DNA from: Candidatus Allofournierella merdipullorum
GTDB taxonomy: Bacteria > Bacillota > Clostridia > Oscillospirales > Ruminococcaceae
Reading direction: 5' to 3'
Assembly: GCA_019116345.1 (NCBI GenBank)
Contig: DXBV01000020.1
Location: 1-64,000 of the forward strand
DNA length: 64,000 nucleotides
The notes below the pieces were generated by a model that saw nothing but the letters and a program-made list of their open reading frames with translations, had not been told where the DNA came from and made no database searches. How positions within the stretch are numbered: the first letter of the stretch is position 1; each line of letters begins with the position of its first letter. Positions 9,882 through 17,421 of the stretch are shown one piece after another. A program made the position numbers and the translations under genes.

Positions 9882-9921
9882 AAAATTGACCGATACGGGC
9901 CGCAGAGCGCGTATCGGTCAA
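9882..9921 (-). terminator. Strong hairpin between tig and clpP, probable terminator
   Basis: A perfect 12-bp inverted repeat TTGACCGATACG (9886-9897) / CGTATCGGTCAA (9910-9921) with a 12-nt loop is followed on the minus strand by TTTTG. It would stop most tig transcripts before clpP. The U-tract is short, so partial termination or RNA processing is also possible. Confidence 0.65.
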
Positions 9922-9961
9922 TGCAGGACGGCTTATGTAAGGTGAAGCGCCGTTCGGGCGA

Positions 9962-11263
9962 TCAGCCCTCCTTGGCGACCTTCTCCTCGGTGATCTCCGC
10001 GTGGTCGCGGATGAAGTCGATGGCCTTGTTCACCGCCAGATCCTTCTTGACCTCGTCGGCGTTGACCAGCTCCTTGACCTTGGCCAGCTCCATCTTGTAG
10101 CTGTCGGCGATGCGCTGCAGCTCGTTCTCCAGATCCTCGTCGGAGGCAACGATCTGCTCGGCGGCGGCAACGGCCTCTAGAGCCAGGCGGATCTTGACCT
10201 GCTTCTCGGCCTGCTCCTTGAAGGAAGCGCGGAAGGACTCCAGGGTCTGGCCCATGTACTGCAGGTACATATCCAGCTTCAGGCCCTGCTGCGCCAGGCG
10301 GTACTCGAAGTCACGCACGGCCTCGTCCATACGGGCTTCGTACATGGCGTCGGGGATGTCGCCCTCGATGGTGGCGATGACCTGGTCCACCAGATCGTTC
10401 TCCACGGCCAGAGCAGCCTGCTTCTCGTTCTGCTCTTCCATGCCCTTGCGGATGCTGGCCTTCAGCTCATCCAGGGTGTCGTACTCGCTCACGTCCTTGG
10501 CGAACTCGTCGTCCAGAGCGGGCAGCTCCTTGGTCTTGACCTCGTGCAGCTTGATCTTGAAGACGGCGGGCTTGCCGGCCAGCTCCTTGGCCTGGTACTC
10601 CTCGGGGAAGGTGACGTTCACGTCGAACTCCTCGCCGGCCTCGTGGCCGATCAGCTGATCCTCGAAGCCGGGGATGAAGCTGCCGCTGCCCAGGACCAGG
10701 CTGTAGTGCTCGGCCTTGCCGCCCTCAAAGGCGACGCCGTCCACAAAGCCCTCAAAGTCCATATCCACGGTGTCGCCGTTCTCGGCCTTGCCCTCGCGGG
10801 TGACGATGCGGCCGTTGCGGTTCTGCATGCGGACCAGCTCGGCTTCCACGTCGGCGTCGTCCACAGTATTGACCTTCTTGGTGGCCTTTAAACCGGTGTA
10901 GTTGCCCACCTTGATCTCGGGCTTCACAGCCACGACGACCTTCAGCACCACGCCGTCTTCCAGGCTCTCGGAGACCACGTCCACCTCGGGACGGCCCACG
11001 GGCTGGATGCCGGACTCCACCACCGCGGCCTCGTAGGCCTCGGGGAACAGATCGTTGATGGCGTCGTAGTGGAAGATGTCGGCGCCGTACATCTTTTCGA
11101 TCACCGCGCGGGGCGCATGGCCCTTGCGGAAACCGGGAACAGTGTACTTTTTGCCTTCGCGCTTGTAGGCCTTGTCGATGGCAGCCTTGAAGGACTCGGC
11201 GTCCACAGAGAACTGCAGCTCGTGCATGCTTTTTTCAAGCTTTTCGCTTTTTACAAGATTCAT
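9962..11263 (-). CDS. tig: Trigger factor (GC-rich copy)
   Basis: The 433-residue product is the ribosome-associated chaperone and prolyl isomerase. The ribosome-binding signature GFRKGHAPR lies at about residues 45-53, the PPIase domain in the middle (near GDTVDMDFEGFVDG) and the chaperone arms at the C-terminus. ATG 11263 has ACGGAGG at good spacing and an extended -10 promoter upstream. It heads the GC-rich tig-clpP-clpX-lon-engB region. Identity to the AT-rich trigger factor is limited to family-conserved positions. Confidence 0.97.
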   Translation of the reverse strand: MNLVKSEKLEKSMHELQFSVDAESFKAAIDKAYKREGKKYTVPGFRKGHAPRAVIEKMYGADIFHYDAINDLFPEAYEAAVVESGIQPVGRPEVDVVSESLEDGVVLKVVVAVKPEIKVGNYTGLKATKKVNTVDDADVEAELVRMQNRNGRIVTREGKAENGDTVDMDFEGFVDGVAFEGGKAEHYSLVLGSGSFIPGFEDQLIGHEAGEEFDVNVTFPEEYQAKELAGKPAVFKIKLHEVKTKELPALDDEFAKDVSEYDTLDELKASIRKGMEEQNEKQAALAVENDLVDQVIATIEGDIPDAMYEARMDEAVRDFEYRLAQQGLKLDMYLQYMGQTLESFRASFKEQAEKQVKIRLALEAVAAAEQIVASDEDLENELQRIADSYKMELAKVKELVNADEVKKDLAVNKAIDFIRDHAEITEEKVAKEG

Positions 11264-11295
11264 TGATATAGCCTCCGTACAAAGAGATTCATTTT

Positions 11296-11301
11296 ATTAT
11301 A
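11296..11301 (-). promoter_or_regulatory. Extended -10 promoter of GC-rich tig
   Basis: On the minus strand TATAAT (11296-11301) is preceded by TGA, the extended -10 motif. No good -35 is seen at 17 bp. It lies 32 bp upstream of the tig start, between convergent-free minus-strand genes. Confidence 0.7.
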
Positions 11302-11332
11302 TCATGCGTATGGCCAGAAATCCATACTTTTC

Positions 11333-12016
11333 CTAAATTTTATGGGGGCAAAAGTGCAGCGCATCGGCCGAAATCAGGCGGTATTCCAGCCCGTCCACCT
11401 CCCCCTGCACTGCCGCGCGCACCGAAGCGCCGTGCAGGTGGCCGTAGAAGCAGCGTTTGACCCCAAACTCCCGCATCACTTCGATGACCTGCGGAGAGCA
11501 GGCGCCGGGATAGACCGGCGGATAGTGCAGGAAAGCGATTTTTTCCTCACCGCTGTCCCCCGCTGCCTGCAGGCTGGCCCGCAGGCGGCCCAGCTCCCGG
11601 TTCATTACCTTTTCATCGTGGGGCTCGTCCGGCTCAAAAAGCCAGCTGCGGGTGCCGCACAGGGCAAGTCCCTCCACATGATAGGCGTTGTTGTGCAGCA
11701 GATGCAGGCTGTGGAAGCCCTGGGCCTCAAAATAGGTCTCCATTTTGCGGGCGGTGGTCCACCAGTAGTCATGGTTGCCTTTCAAAAGCAGTTTTTGACC
11801 CGGAAGCTGTTCCAGAAATTCAAAGTCCGGAGCGGCTTCTTCCAGTTTCATGCCCCAGCTGGTATCCCCTGCCAGCACCACCGTGTCATCGGGAGCGACC
11901 AGGCGCAGCCAGTTTTCCCGGATGCGCTGTACATAGCCCTGCCAGCCGGGAAACTTGTCCATCGGCTTGTCGGACCCCAGGGAGAGGTGCAGGTCGCCTA
12001 TTACAAAAATTGCCAT
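11333..12016 (-). CDS. Calcineurin-like metallophosphoesterase
   Basis: The 227-residue product carries all metal-binding motifs of the family: GDLHLS (residues 6-11), GDTSWG, GNHDYW and GHLHG near the C-terminus. It resembles the stand-alone phosphohydrolases found in many Firmicutes; the substrate cannot be read from the sequence. ATG 12016 follows AGGAGG; the 54 extra upstream codons run antisense to the plus-strand DUF1540 gene and are rejected. It ends 70 bp upstream of tig and is divergent from DUF1540. Confidence 0.9.
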   Translation of the reverse strand: MAIFVIGDLHLSLGSDKPMDKFPGWQGYVQRIRENWLRLVAPDDTVVLAGDTSWGMKLEEAAPDFEFLEQLPGQKLLLKGNHDYWWTTARKMETYFEAQGFHSLHLLHNNAYHVEGLALCGTRSWLFEPDEPHDEKVMNRELGRLRASLQAAGDSGEEKIAFLHYPPVYPGACSPQVIEVMREFGVKRCFYGHLHGASVRAAVQGEVDGLEYRLISADALHFCPHKI

Positions 12017-12079
12017 GCCTACCTCCTGATAATCGCCGGCGCACCGGGCACAATAAGACCAGAAAAGGGGGAAAGAAAA

Positions 12080-12238
12080 ATGAACGCGAACGAACCTGTC
12101 ATCAACGGTATCTGCTGCGACGTGAAGAACTGCGTCTACAACAACGGTTCCAGCTGCTGCACCGCCGGCACCATTCACGTCAACAACTGCTACGACGACA
12201 TCGGCAGAACCAAGTGCGAGACCTTCACCGAGGTATAA
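12080..12238 (+). CDS. DUF1540 mini-protein, Cys-rich
   Basis: This 52-residue protein is one of only three plus-strand genes. It has six Cys in two groups, consistent with the DUF1540 family of small, probably metal-binding proteins common in Clostridia: CC and C in the first half (residues 13, 14 and 19), a second CC pair, and later single Cys (NNC, KC). The ATG at 12080 is preceded by GGGGGAAAG. A strong bidirectional terminator follows 22 bp after the stop. Function is unknown. A longer in-frame opening to 11342 is only the antisense of the phosphoesterase. Confidence 0.85.
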   Translation: MNANEPVINGICCDVKNCVYNNGSSCCTAGTIHVNNCYDDIGRTKCETFTEV

Positions 12239-12259
12239 TCCGGCGAAGCGCTCTCAAAA

Positions 12260-12294
12260 ACGGCCCGCGAATCGGTTTCGCGGGTCGTTTTTTG
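12260..12294. terminator. Bidirectional terminator between DUF1540 and thrC
   Basis: ACGGCCCGCGAA (12260-12271) pairs with TTCGCGGGTCGT (12277-12288) with one G-U pair. T-runs flank it on both strands (CGTTTTTTG on plus, CGTTTTTG on minus), so it serves the two convergent genes. Confidence 0.9.
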
Positions 12295-12295
12295 T

Positions 12296-13750
12296 TTACT
12301 CGCCCAGTACCACGTCCCGCAGAGACTCGGGACGGATGGTCTTGTCGAACCGCTCGGGCAGGCTGCGCAGGACCGCCAGCGCCTGGGGCGCGGGCTGGCC
12401 GGCGTATTGAGCCAGAGCGGCCATGGCTTCGAACTCGTCCTCCGGCAGCGGCTGACCCAACGCGGCCAGCACATCCTTCGGGAATTTGAAGGGGCTGGCG
12501 GTGGAGAGCACCACCATGGGCGCCTCGCCCTTGTTGCGCACCGCGGCGCTGAAAGCGACGGCGGTGTGGGGGTCGCAGAGATAGCCCTCTTTCTCAAAGA
12601 GCGAACGGATCTGCGCGGAGGCGGTGGCGTCATCGGCGCAGGCGGCGCTGAAGTCGGCGCAAATGCGCTCCATCACCTCCGGCTCCACTTCATAAGACCC
12701 GGTCTCGAACAGCTGCTTCATCCAGCCCTTGACCTTCTCGGGGCCCGCCATGTGATAGAGCAGCCGCTCCAGGTTGGAGGACACCAGAATGTCCATGGAG
12801 GGCGAAGTGGTGCGGTAGAAGGGACGGCGGGCATTGTAGACGCCGGTGGCAAAGAACTCGGTGAGCACGTCGTTTTTGTTGGACGCGCAGATCAGTCTGC
12901 CCACGGGCAGGCCCATCTGCTTTGCGTACCAGCCGGCGAGAATGTCGCCGAAGTTGCCGGTGGGCACGCAGAAATCCGCCTTCTCCCCCGCCTTGAGCGC
13001 GCCGGAACGCACCAGCTGGCTGTAGGCGTGGAAGTAGTAGACGATCTGCGGCACGAGCCGGCCCCAGTTGATGGAGTTGGCGCTGGAAAGCTGCACGCCC
13101 CGCTCGGCCAGCTGCTTTGCCACGTCCGCGTCGCCAAAGACCCGCTTCACGCCGGTCTGGGCGTCGTCAAAATTGCCCTGTACCGCATAGACGGCCACAT
13201 TCTCACCCTGCTGGGTGGTCATCTGCAGGCGCTGGACTTCGCTGGTGCCGTGGCTGGGATAAAACACAGTGATGGTGACGCCCGGCACGTCGCAATAGCC
13301 TGCAAGGGCTGCTTTGCCGGTGTCGCCGGAAGTGGCCACCAGGATGGCGGTGGTGGTGGTGTCGCCCAGCATGCGCTTGGCCTCCACCAGAAGGCGGGGC
13401 ATCAGCTGAAGGGCGAAGTCCTTGAAGGCGCAGGTGGGGCCGTGCCACAGTTCCAGGCTGTACATCCCGTCCCCGGCTTTGCGCAGAGGCGCGGTGCCCT
13501 CGCCGAAGGCTTCGCCGTAGACCTGACGCACGGTTTCGCGCAGGAAAGCGGGATCATAGTCGGTGAGGAATTTTTCCAGAATGAAAGCCGCCAGCGCAGG
13601 ATAGTCCGGCTGGCCCAGTGCTTCCTTCAGATCCACCGAAGGAAACTGTTCCGGCACGAACAGGCCGCCGTCGCCGGCAAGGCCGAGGCAGATGGCCCGG
13701 GCCGCACTGACAGGCTGGCCCTCGCCGCGAGTGGTTTTAAACTGCATCAT
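12296..13750 (-). CDS. thrC: Threonine synthase
   Basis: ThrC converts O-phosphohomoserine to threonine with PLP. The 484-residue length fits the longer type found in many bacteria and yeasts, which starts with a domain carrying the RGEG motif seen at residues 8-11. The PLP Lys lies in TCAFKDFALQ and the phosphate-binding stretch in ATSGDTGKAA. ATG 13750 (or the next codon, also ATG) has AGAGGGGG upstream. It is the last gene of the rplS-lepB-rbgA-rnhB-yraN string, 27 bp behind yraN, and ends at the shared terminator. No other threonine pathway gene is in the window. Confidence 0.95.
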   Translation of the reverse strand: MMQFKTTRGEGQPVSAARAICLGLAGDGGLFVPEQFPSVDLKEALGQPDYPALAAFILEKFLTDYDPAFLRETVRQVYGEAFGEGTAPLRKAGDGMYSLELWHGPTCAFKDFALQLMPRLLVEAKRMLGDTTTTAILVATSGDTGKAALAGYCDVPGVTITVFYPSHGTSEVQRLQMTTQQGENVAVYAVQGNFDDAQTGVKRVFGDADVAKQLAERGVQLSSANSINWGRLVPQIVYYFHAYSQLVRSGALKAGEKADFCVPTGNFGDILAGWYAKQMGLPVGRLICASNKNDVLTEFFATGVYNARRPFYRTTSPSMDILVSSNLERLLYHMAGPEKVKGWMKQLFETGSYEVEPEVMERICADFSAACADDATASAQIRSLFEKEGYLCDPHTAVAFSAAVRNKGEAPMVVLSTASPFKFPKDVLAALGQPLPEDEFEAMAALAQYAGQPAPQALAVLRSLPERFDKTIRPESLRDVVLGE

Positions 13751-13777
13751 GATTCCCCCTCTATCTTTCCTGCGCCT

Positions 13778-14137
13778 TCAAAGTTCAAAGGCGCTGCGGA
13801 TACAGTGTACCAGCAGCCCGCCGCCCGTTGCGGGCGTGACCTCTACCACATCGAAGCGGACGGGATGCTCCGACAGGCCGGACTGCTGCAAAAAGCGCTG
13901 GGCTGCAAGGATGACGCGCCGCTGTTTGGCCGGGCCCACCGCTCCGGCTGCGGGGCCGCGGCTGGTCTCGCTGCGGGATTTTACCTCCGCGATGACCACC
14001 GTCTCTCCGTCCAGCAGCACAAGGTCCAGCTCTCCCATGCGGGTACGGTAGTTATGGGCCAGAAGCCGGCAGCCCCGGTCAAGATAATACCGGGCCGCGG
14101 CGGCCTCGCCTTTTTGGCCAAACGCCTTCGCGTCCAT
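13778..14137 (-). CDS. yraN: UPF0102 family protein YraN, putative nuclease fold
   Basis: The 119-residue protein shows the UPF0102 signature: GQKGEAAAARYYL at the N-terminus and the nuclease-like core GELDLVLLDGETVVIAEVKSR with the D-x(n)-E-x-K pattern of restriction-like endonucleases. The biochemical role of the family is not settled. ATG 14137 lies 2 bp after the rnhB stop codon. The rnhB-yraN pair is conserved in Firmicutes and Proteobacteria. Confidence 0.9.
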   Translation of the reverse strand: MDAKAFGQKGEAAAARYYLDRGCRLLAHNYRTRMGELDLVLLDGETVVIAEVKSRSETSRGPAAGAVGPAKQRRVILAAQRFLQQSGLSEHPVRFDVVEVTPATGGGLLVHCIRSAFEL

Positions 14138-14139
14138 GC

Positions 14140-14751
14140 TCAATACCCCAGTTTTTTCAAAAAGCTGCGCCGGTAGAAAGGCTGGATTCCATAGCGTTCC
14201 AGCAGTTCGTAGTGCAGCTTGGTGGGATAACCTTTGTGCTTTGCCAGCTGGTATTCGGGGTACTGCCGGTCCAGTTCCAGCATAAAGCGGTCCCGGCTGA
14301 CCTTGGCGAGGATAGACGCGGCCGCCACGCTGGCGCACACGCCGTCTCCCTTCACCTGCGCCAGAGCGGGTACTTCCAGCTGCGGCGGGACGCGGTTGCC
14401 GTCTACCACGGCGAAAGCGGGCGCGGGATCAAGGCCTGCCACCGCCCGCTCCATGCCGGCCATGGTGGCCCAAAGGATGTTTTTCTCATCGATCTCCTCA
14501 GGGCTCACAAACACGATCTGGTACGCCAGCGCCTTTTCCTTGATCTCGTCAAAGAGGGCTTCGCGCTTCTTTTCGCTGAGCTTTTTGGAGTCGTTCACGC
14601 CGGTCACCGGGTTCTCGGGGTCCAGGATGACCGCCGCGCAGCACACCGGCCCGCACAAAGGGCCGCGGCCCGCTTCGTCCACGCCGCAGAAAAGCCCGTG
14701 TTGTGCGCGGACGGCGGCGTCGTATTCATACAGAGGGCTGTTCGTTTCCAT
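14140..14751 (-). CDS. rnhB: Ribonuclease HII
   Basis: RNase HII removes ribonucleotides from DNA and RNA primers. The 203-residue protein has the acidic active site in [13 protein letters not shown], a further Asp in VNDSKKL, and Asp in AVVDGN with the later SRDR motif. The start at 14751 has GGGAGG 9 bp upstream and overlaps the end of rbgA by 26 bp, as in other Firmicutes; the earlier ATG at 14784 has no ribosome binding site. Confidence 0.96.
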   Translation of the reverse strand: METNSPLYEYDAAVRAQHGLFCGVDEAGRGPLCGPVCCAAVILDPENPVTGVNDSKKLSEKKREALFDEIKEKALAYQIVFVSPEEIDEKNILWATMAGMERAVAGLDPAPAFAVVDGNRVPPQLEVPALAQVKGDGVCASVAAASILAKVSRDRFMLELDRQYPEYQLAKHKGYPTKLHYELLERYGIQPFYRRSFLKKLGY

Positions 14752-15643
14752 CCTGCTGTTCCTCCCGGTGGGGCGGCGTTTCAAGGGTGATGCGGCCCCA
14801 TTTGCTGGCGCGGAATTCGTCCACCAGCATGATGGCAGCGCGCTCGGTGTTCACTTCGCCGCCGCTTACCAGCATGCCCCGGGCACGCCCGATGGCTTCC
14901 ACCAGTTCCCAGGGGCCCAGTTCGGTCACTAACTCTTCGGACAGCTTGTAACGCTGGGCCAGACGGTCGGGATAGACCGTCTGCATCTGGGCCACAAGGC
15001 CCATGGCCAGCTCTTCGATGTCCAGAATGTCGTCCTTGATGGAGCCGATGAACGCGAGATTCGTGGCAGTTTCCAGGCTGTCAAATTTCTTCCAGAGCAC
15101 GCCGGGCATATCCAGCAGGTCATAGTTGCCCACCGTGACCCACTGCTTGCCTCGGGTGACGCCGGGCTTGTCGGCGGCTTTGGCACGGGTGGTGCCCGCA
15201 AAGTTATTGATAAAGGTGGATTTGCCCACGTTGGGGATGCCCACCACCATCACACGGATGCGGGCGCCCGACATGCCTTTTCCGGCGCGCTTTTCCAGCA
15301 GTTCACGCAGTTCGGCCTCGATGGCGCTGCGCACCTGCCCGGCGCTGCCCTTCTGCTTGGCGCTGATGGCAATGCAGCCGGCGCCCGCCGCACGGAAATA
15401 AGCCTGCCAGGCTTTGGTGAGCACCGGGTCGGCCAGGTCCGCTTTGTTCATTACATACAGGCGGGGCTTAGACGCGGTGAGGCGCTGCAGTTCGGGGTTC
15501 AGGCTGCTCAGAGGAATGCGGGCGTCCAGCAGCTGGAGCACCACATCCACATTTTTCAGATTCGCTTCGATGAGCCGCAGGGTCTTGGCCATATGGCCGG
15601 GGAACCACTGGATGTTGCGGCGATTCACAAATTCATTGCTCAT
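14726..15643 (-). CDS. rbgA: Ribosome biogenesis GTPase RbgA (YlqF)
   Basis: RbgA is a circularly permuted GTPase that completes 50S maturation. The 305-residue protein has the permuted order G4 MNKADLAD (about residue 65), then G1 GIPNVGKST (about 135), then G3 DMPGVLW, followed by the C-terminal ANTAR-like RNA-binding helices. It sits in the conserved rplS-lepB-rbgA-rnhB order and overlaps lepB by 4 bp. Confidence 0.96.
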   Translation of the reverse strand: MSNEFVNRRNIQWFPGHMAKTLRLIEANLKNVDVVLQLLDARIPLSSLNPELQRLTASKPRLYVMNKADLADPVLTKAWQAYFRAAGAGCIAISAKQKGSAGQVRSAIEAELRELLEKRAGKGMSGARIRVMVVGIPNVGKSTFINNFAGTTRAKAADKPGVTRGKQWVTVGNYDLLDMPGVLWKKFDSLETATNLAFIGSIKDDILDIEELAMGLVAQMQTVYPDRLAQRYKLSEELVTELGPWELVEAIGRARGMLVSGGEVNTERAAIMLVDEFRASKWGRITLETPPHREEQQDGNEQPSV

Positions 15644-16179
15644 TGGATCAATCCTATTTTATTGAACGGGTAGATGCGCAGGACCACCTTGCCCAGGATG
15701 TCCCGTTCGTCGATGAAGCCCACGCTGCTGCTGCGGCTGTCGGTGGAGTGCTGGCGGTTGTCGCCCATCAGAAACAGCGTTTCCTCAGGCACGGTGAGGG
15801 GGAACTGCACGTCCCCGGTGGAGAGTGTGCCCTCCGGCACATAGGGCTCGTCCAGAGCCTCGCCGTTCACATACACAAGGCCCTGCTCCAGGTTGATGTC
15901 CACAGTGTCGCCGCCCTTGGCAATGACACGCTTGACCAGCGGTTTGCCGTAATTGATGTAGCTGTCCACCACCACGACGTCGCCCCGCTGCGGAGTATAG
16001 AAGGTGCTCTGCACCAGCAGACGGTCACCGTCTACCAAGGTGTTGTTCATGGAACTGCCGCTGACCACTACGATGCGGGCGCAGAAGGCGAACACGAGGA
16101 CCAGCACCGCCAGCGCGAACACCAGCGCGTCGTACCAGTCCAGAATATCCACATTGCGCCGGAAACGGGCCTCCTCCAA
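15640..16179 (-). CDS. lepB: Signal peptidase I
   Basis: Signal peptidase I cleaves secretory signal peptides at the outer face of the membrane. The 179-residue protein has a single N-terminal transmembrane segment (about residues 13-33), the catalytic Ser in SGSSMNNTL, the catalytic Lys in PLVKRVIAKGGD and the C-terminal GDNRQHSTDSR box. A TTG start at 16179 is chosen because GGGGGAGG lies 9 bp before it; the ATG at 16260 would be inside the rplS terminator. The gene has its own promoter downstream of rplS. Confidence 0.93.
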   Translation of the reverse strand: MEEARFRRNVDILDWYDALVFALAVLVLVFAFCARIVVVSGSSMNNTLVDGDRLLVQSTFYTPQRGDVVVVDSYINYGKPLVKRVIAKGGDTVDINLEQGLVYVNGEALDEPYVPEGTLSTGDVQFPLTVPEETLFLMGDNRQHSTDSRSSSVGFIDERDILGKVVLRIYPFNKIGLIQ

Positions 16180-16224
16180 GATGTGTTCCCTCCCCCGTGA
16201 TAATGAATAAATTTGATGGGTTTT

Positions 16225-16253
16225 ATTGTAGCATATAACAAAAAAAGGGGCAA
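16225..16253 (-). promoter_or_regulatory. Promoter of lepB, nested in the rplS terminator
   Basis: On the minus strand TTGCCC (16248-16253) is 17 bp from TACAAT (16225-16230), with TGC directly before the -10. The -35 lies in the 3' arm of the rplS terminator stem and the spacer contains its U-tract. Confidence 0.75.
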
Positions 16254-16271
16254 TATCCATTGCCCCTTTTT
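16236..16271 (-). terminator. Terminator of rplS
   Basis: On the minus strand AAAAAAGGGGCAAT (16259-16272 region) pairs with ATTGCCCCTTTTTT across a GGAT loop (16255-16258), then continues with T residues. The stem is perfect and the U-run is long. Confidence 0.9.
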
Positions 16272-16283
16272 TGTGTCTTTCGA

Positions 16284-16628
16284 TCAGCGGATCTGCTCTT
16301 TGACCTTGGCGGCCTTGCCGGTGCGGCTGCGCAGGTAGAACAGCTTGGCCCGACGCACCTTACCGTGACGGACGATCTCGACCTTCTCAACGAAGGGAGA
16401 GTTGACGGGGAACACGCGCTCCACGCCAACGCCGTAGGAAGTGCGGCGAACGGTGAAGGTCTCGGCCACGCCGCCGTGCTTCTTGGCGATCACAGTGCCC
16501 TCGAAGGCCTGGATACGCTCGCGCTCGCCTTCCTTGATGCGAACGGAGACCCGAACGGTGTCACCGATCTCGAACTGGGGCCGGTTCTCTTTGACCATGC
16601 CCTGGGTGATGATCTGCATTGCGTCCAT
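16284..16628 (-). CDS. rplS: 50S ribosomal protein L19
   Basis: L19 lies at the 30S-50S interface. The 114-residue protein has the family core [28 protein letters not shown] and the [14 protein letters not shown] motif. ATG 16628 follows GGAGG at good spacing; an upstream ATG at 16643 is within the ribosome binding region. The gene has its own strong promoter and a leader of about 100 nt, then a terminator before lepB. Confidence 0.97.
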   Translation of the reverse strand: MDAMQIITQGMVKENRPQFEIGDTVRVSVRIKEGERERIQAFEGTVIAKKHGGVAETFTVRRTSYGVGVERVFPVNSPFVEKVEIVRHGKVRRAKLFYLRSRTGKAAKVKEQIR

Positions 16629-16735
16629 TGATGAATCCTCCATTTTTTTTGACGTTCATACCCGATAATCGGCAGAGGACCGCCCGTTTAATGATATACA
16701 TTAACCCCGCTGATGGTGCCAGCGGACACTAACGC
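16629..16735 (-). promoter_or_regulatory. 5' leader of rplS, possible L19 autoregulatory leader
   Basis: The untranslated leader between the -10 and the rplS start is about 100 nt. It contains the hairpin CCGCTG-GCACCAT-CAGCGG and an AT-rich unpaired segment. In low-GC Gram-positives rplS can be controlled by an L19 leader RNA; whether this leader belongs to that family cannot be decided by eye. Confidence 0.35.
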
Positions 16736-16741
16736 CTAAAT

Positions 16742-16770
16742 ATGATAGCACAGCATTTGGCTGTTTGCAA
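16742..16770 (-). promoter_or_regulatory. Sigma-A promoter of rplS
   Basis: On the minus strand TTGCAA (16765-16770) is 17 bp from TATCAT (16742-16747), with TGC before the -10. It begins 7 bp after the stop of the upstream DUF2344 gene. Confidence 0.8.
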
Positions 16771-16776
16771 GCTTTT

Positions 16777-17421
16777 TCAGGCAAAATCTTCAGAATTTTT
16801 TGTAATGAGCCGGGTGCGCAGCACATGGGCCCGGGTGGAGTCCACTCCGCACTGCTCCTGAAGGAAGCCCAGCCACAGGCTGGGGTTGAGGTTCAGCCCC
16901 TCCCCCGCCGGCAGCTGCATTTCAAAGCGCACCTCGTCCCCTTCCCGGGCATAGTCCAGCCGGGGGCAGTGCTCCTTGAGGTCGATCTCCTTCTGGCCGC
17001 GCTTGGACTTCTTCAGCACCGGGGCGGCGGACAGAGCGTTGTAGCGATCCAGGCCCTGCGCGAACTCAGCGGGCAGGCGCACGGTGTAGACCGCGCCGGC
17101 GATCTGCTCGGCCTTGCATTTAGGCAGGGTGACGGCGGTAACGGTCACGCCCAGAGGCATCACTGGCTCCAAAGCCGCTTTCCATGCCGCCAGGTCCGGC
17201 TGCTCCGCTTCCGTCTTGACGTCCACGCTCTCTACCAGGCTCTCCTGCCCCAAAGGCAGCGGGCAGGCAAAGGTCATGTAGATGTGAGGGTTGAAGCCCA
17301 GAGTGTACCAGACAGGCAGGCCGCTGCGCTTGAGCGAGCGCTGCATCACCCGCTGCAGGTCCAGAAGAGAAATGTAGGAGGCCTCGCCGGTCTTAGTGAA
17401 CCAGATCCTTACTGTAGTCAA
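16777..17421 (-). CDS. TIGR03936/DUF2344 radical-SAM-linked protein
   Basis: The 214-residue protein has the family N-terminus (RIWFTKTGEASYISLLDLQR) and the LGFNPH motif. In Clostridia it is always found next to, or fused with, the TIGR03960 radical SAM protein, as here, and close to rng/rplU. Its role is unknown; a part in RNA or ribosome modification has been suggested by context only. A TTG start at 17421 with GGGAGGTG upstream is chosen over the earlier TTG at 17439. It overlaps the radical SAM gene by 29 bp. Confidence 0.88.
   Translation of the reverse strand: MTTVRIWFTKTGEASYISLLDLQRVMQRSLKRSGLPVWYTLGFNPHIYMTFACPLPLGQESLVESVDVKTEAEQPDLAAWKAALEPVMPLGVTVTAVTLPKCKAEQIAGAVYTVRLPAEFAQGLDRYNALSAAPVLKKSKRGQKEIDLKEHCPRLDYAREGDEVRFEMQLPAGEGLNLNPSLWLGFLQEQCGVDSTRAHVLRTRLITKNSEDFA

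Noticed and set aside
11342-12238. 298-codon plus-strand frame ending in the DUF1540 protein
   Set aside because: Only the last 52 codons have a ribosome binding site and family similarity; the rest is antisense to the phosphoesterase.
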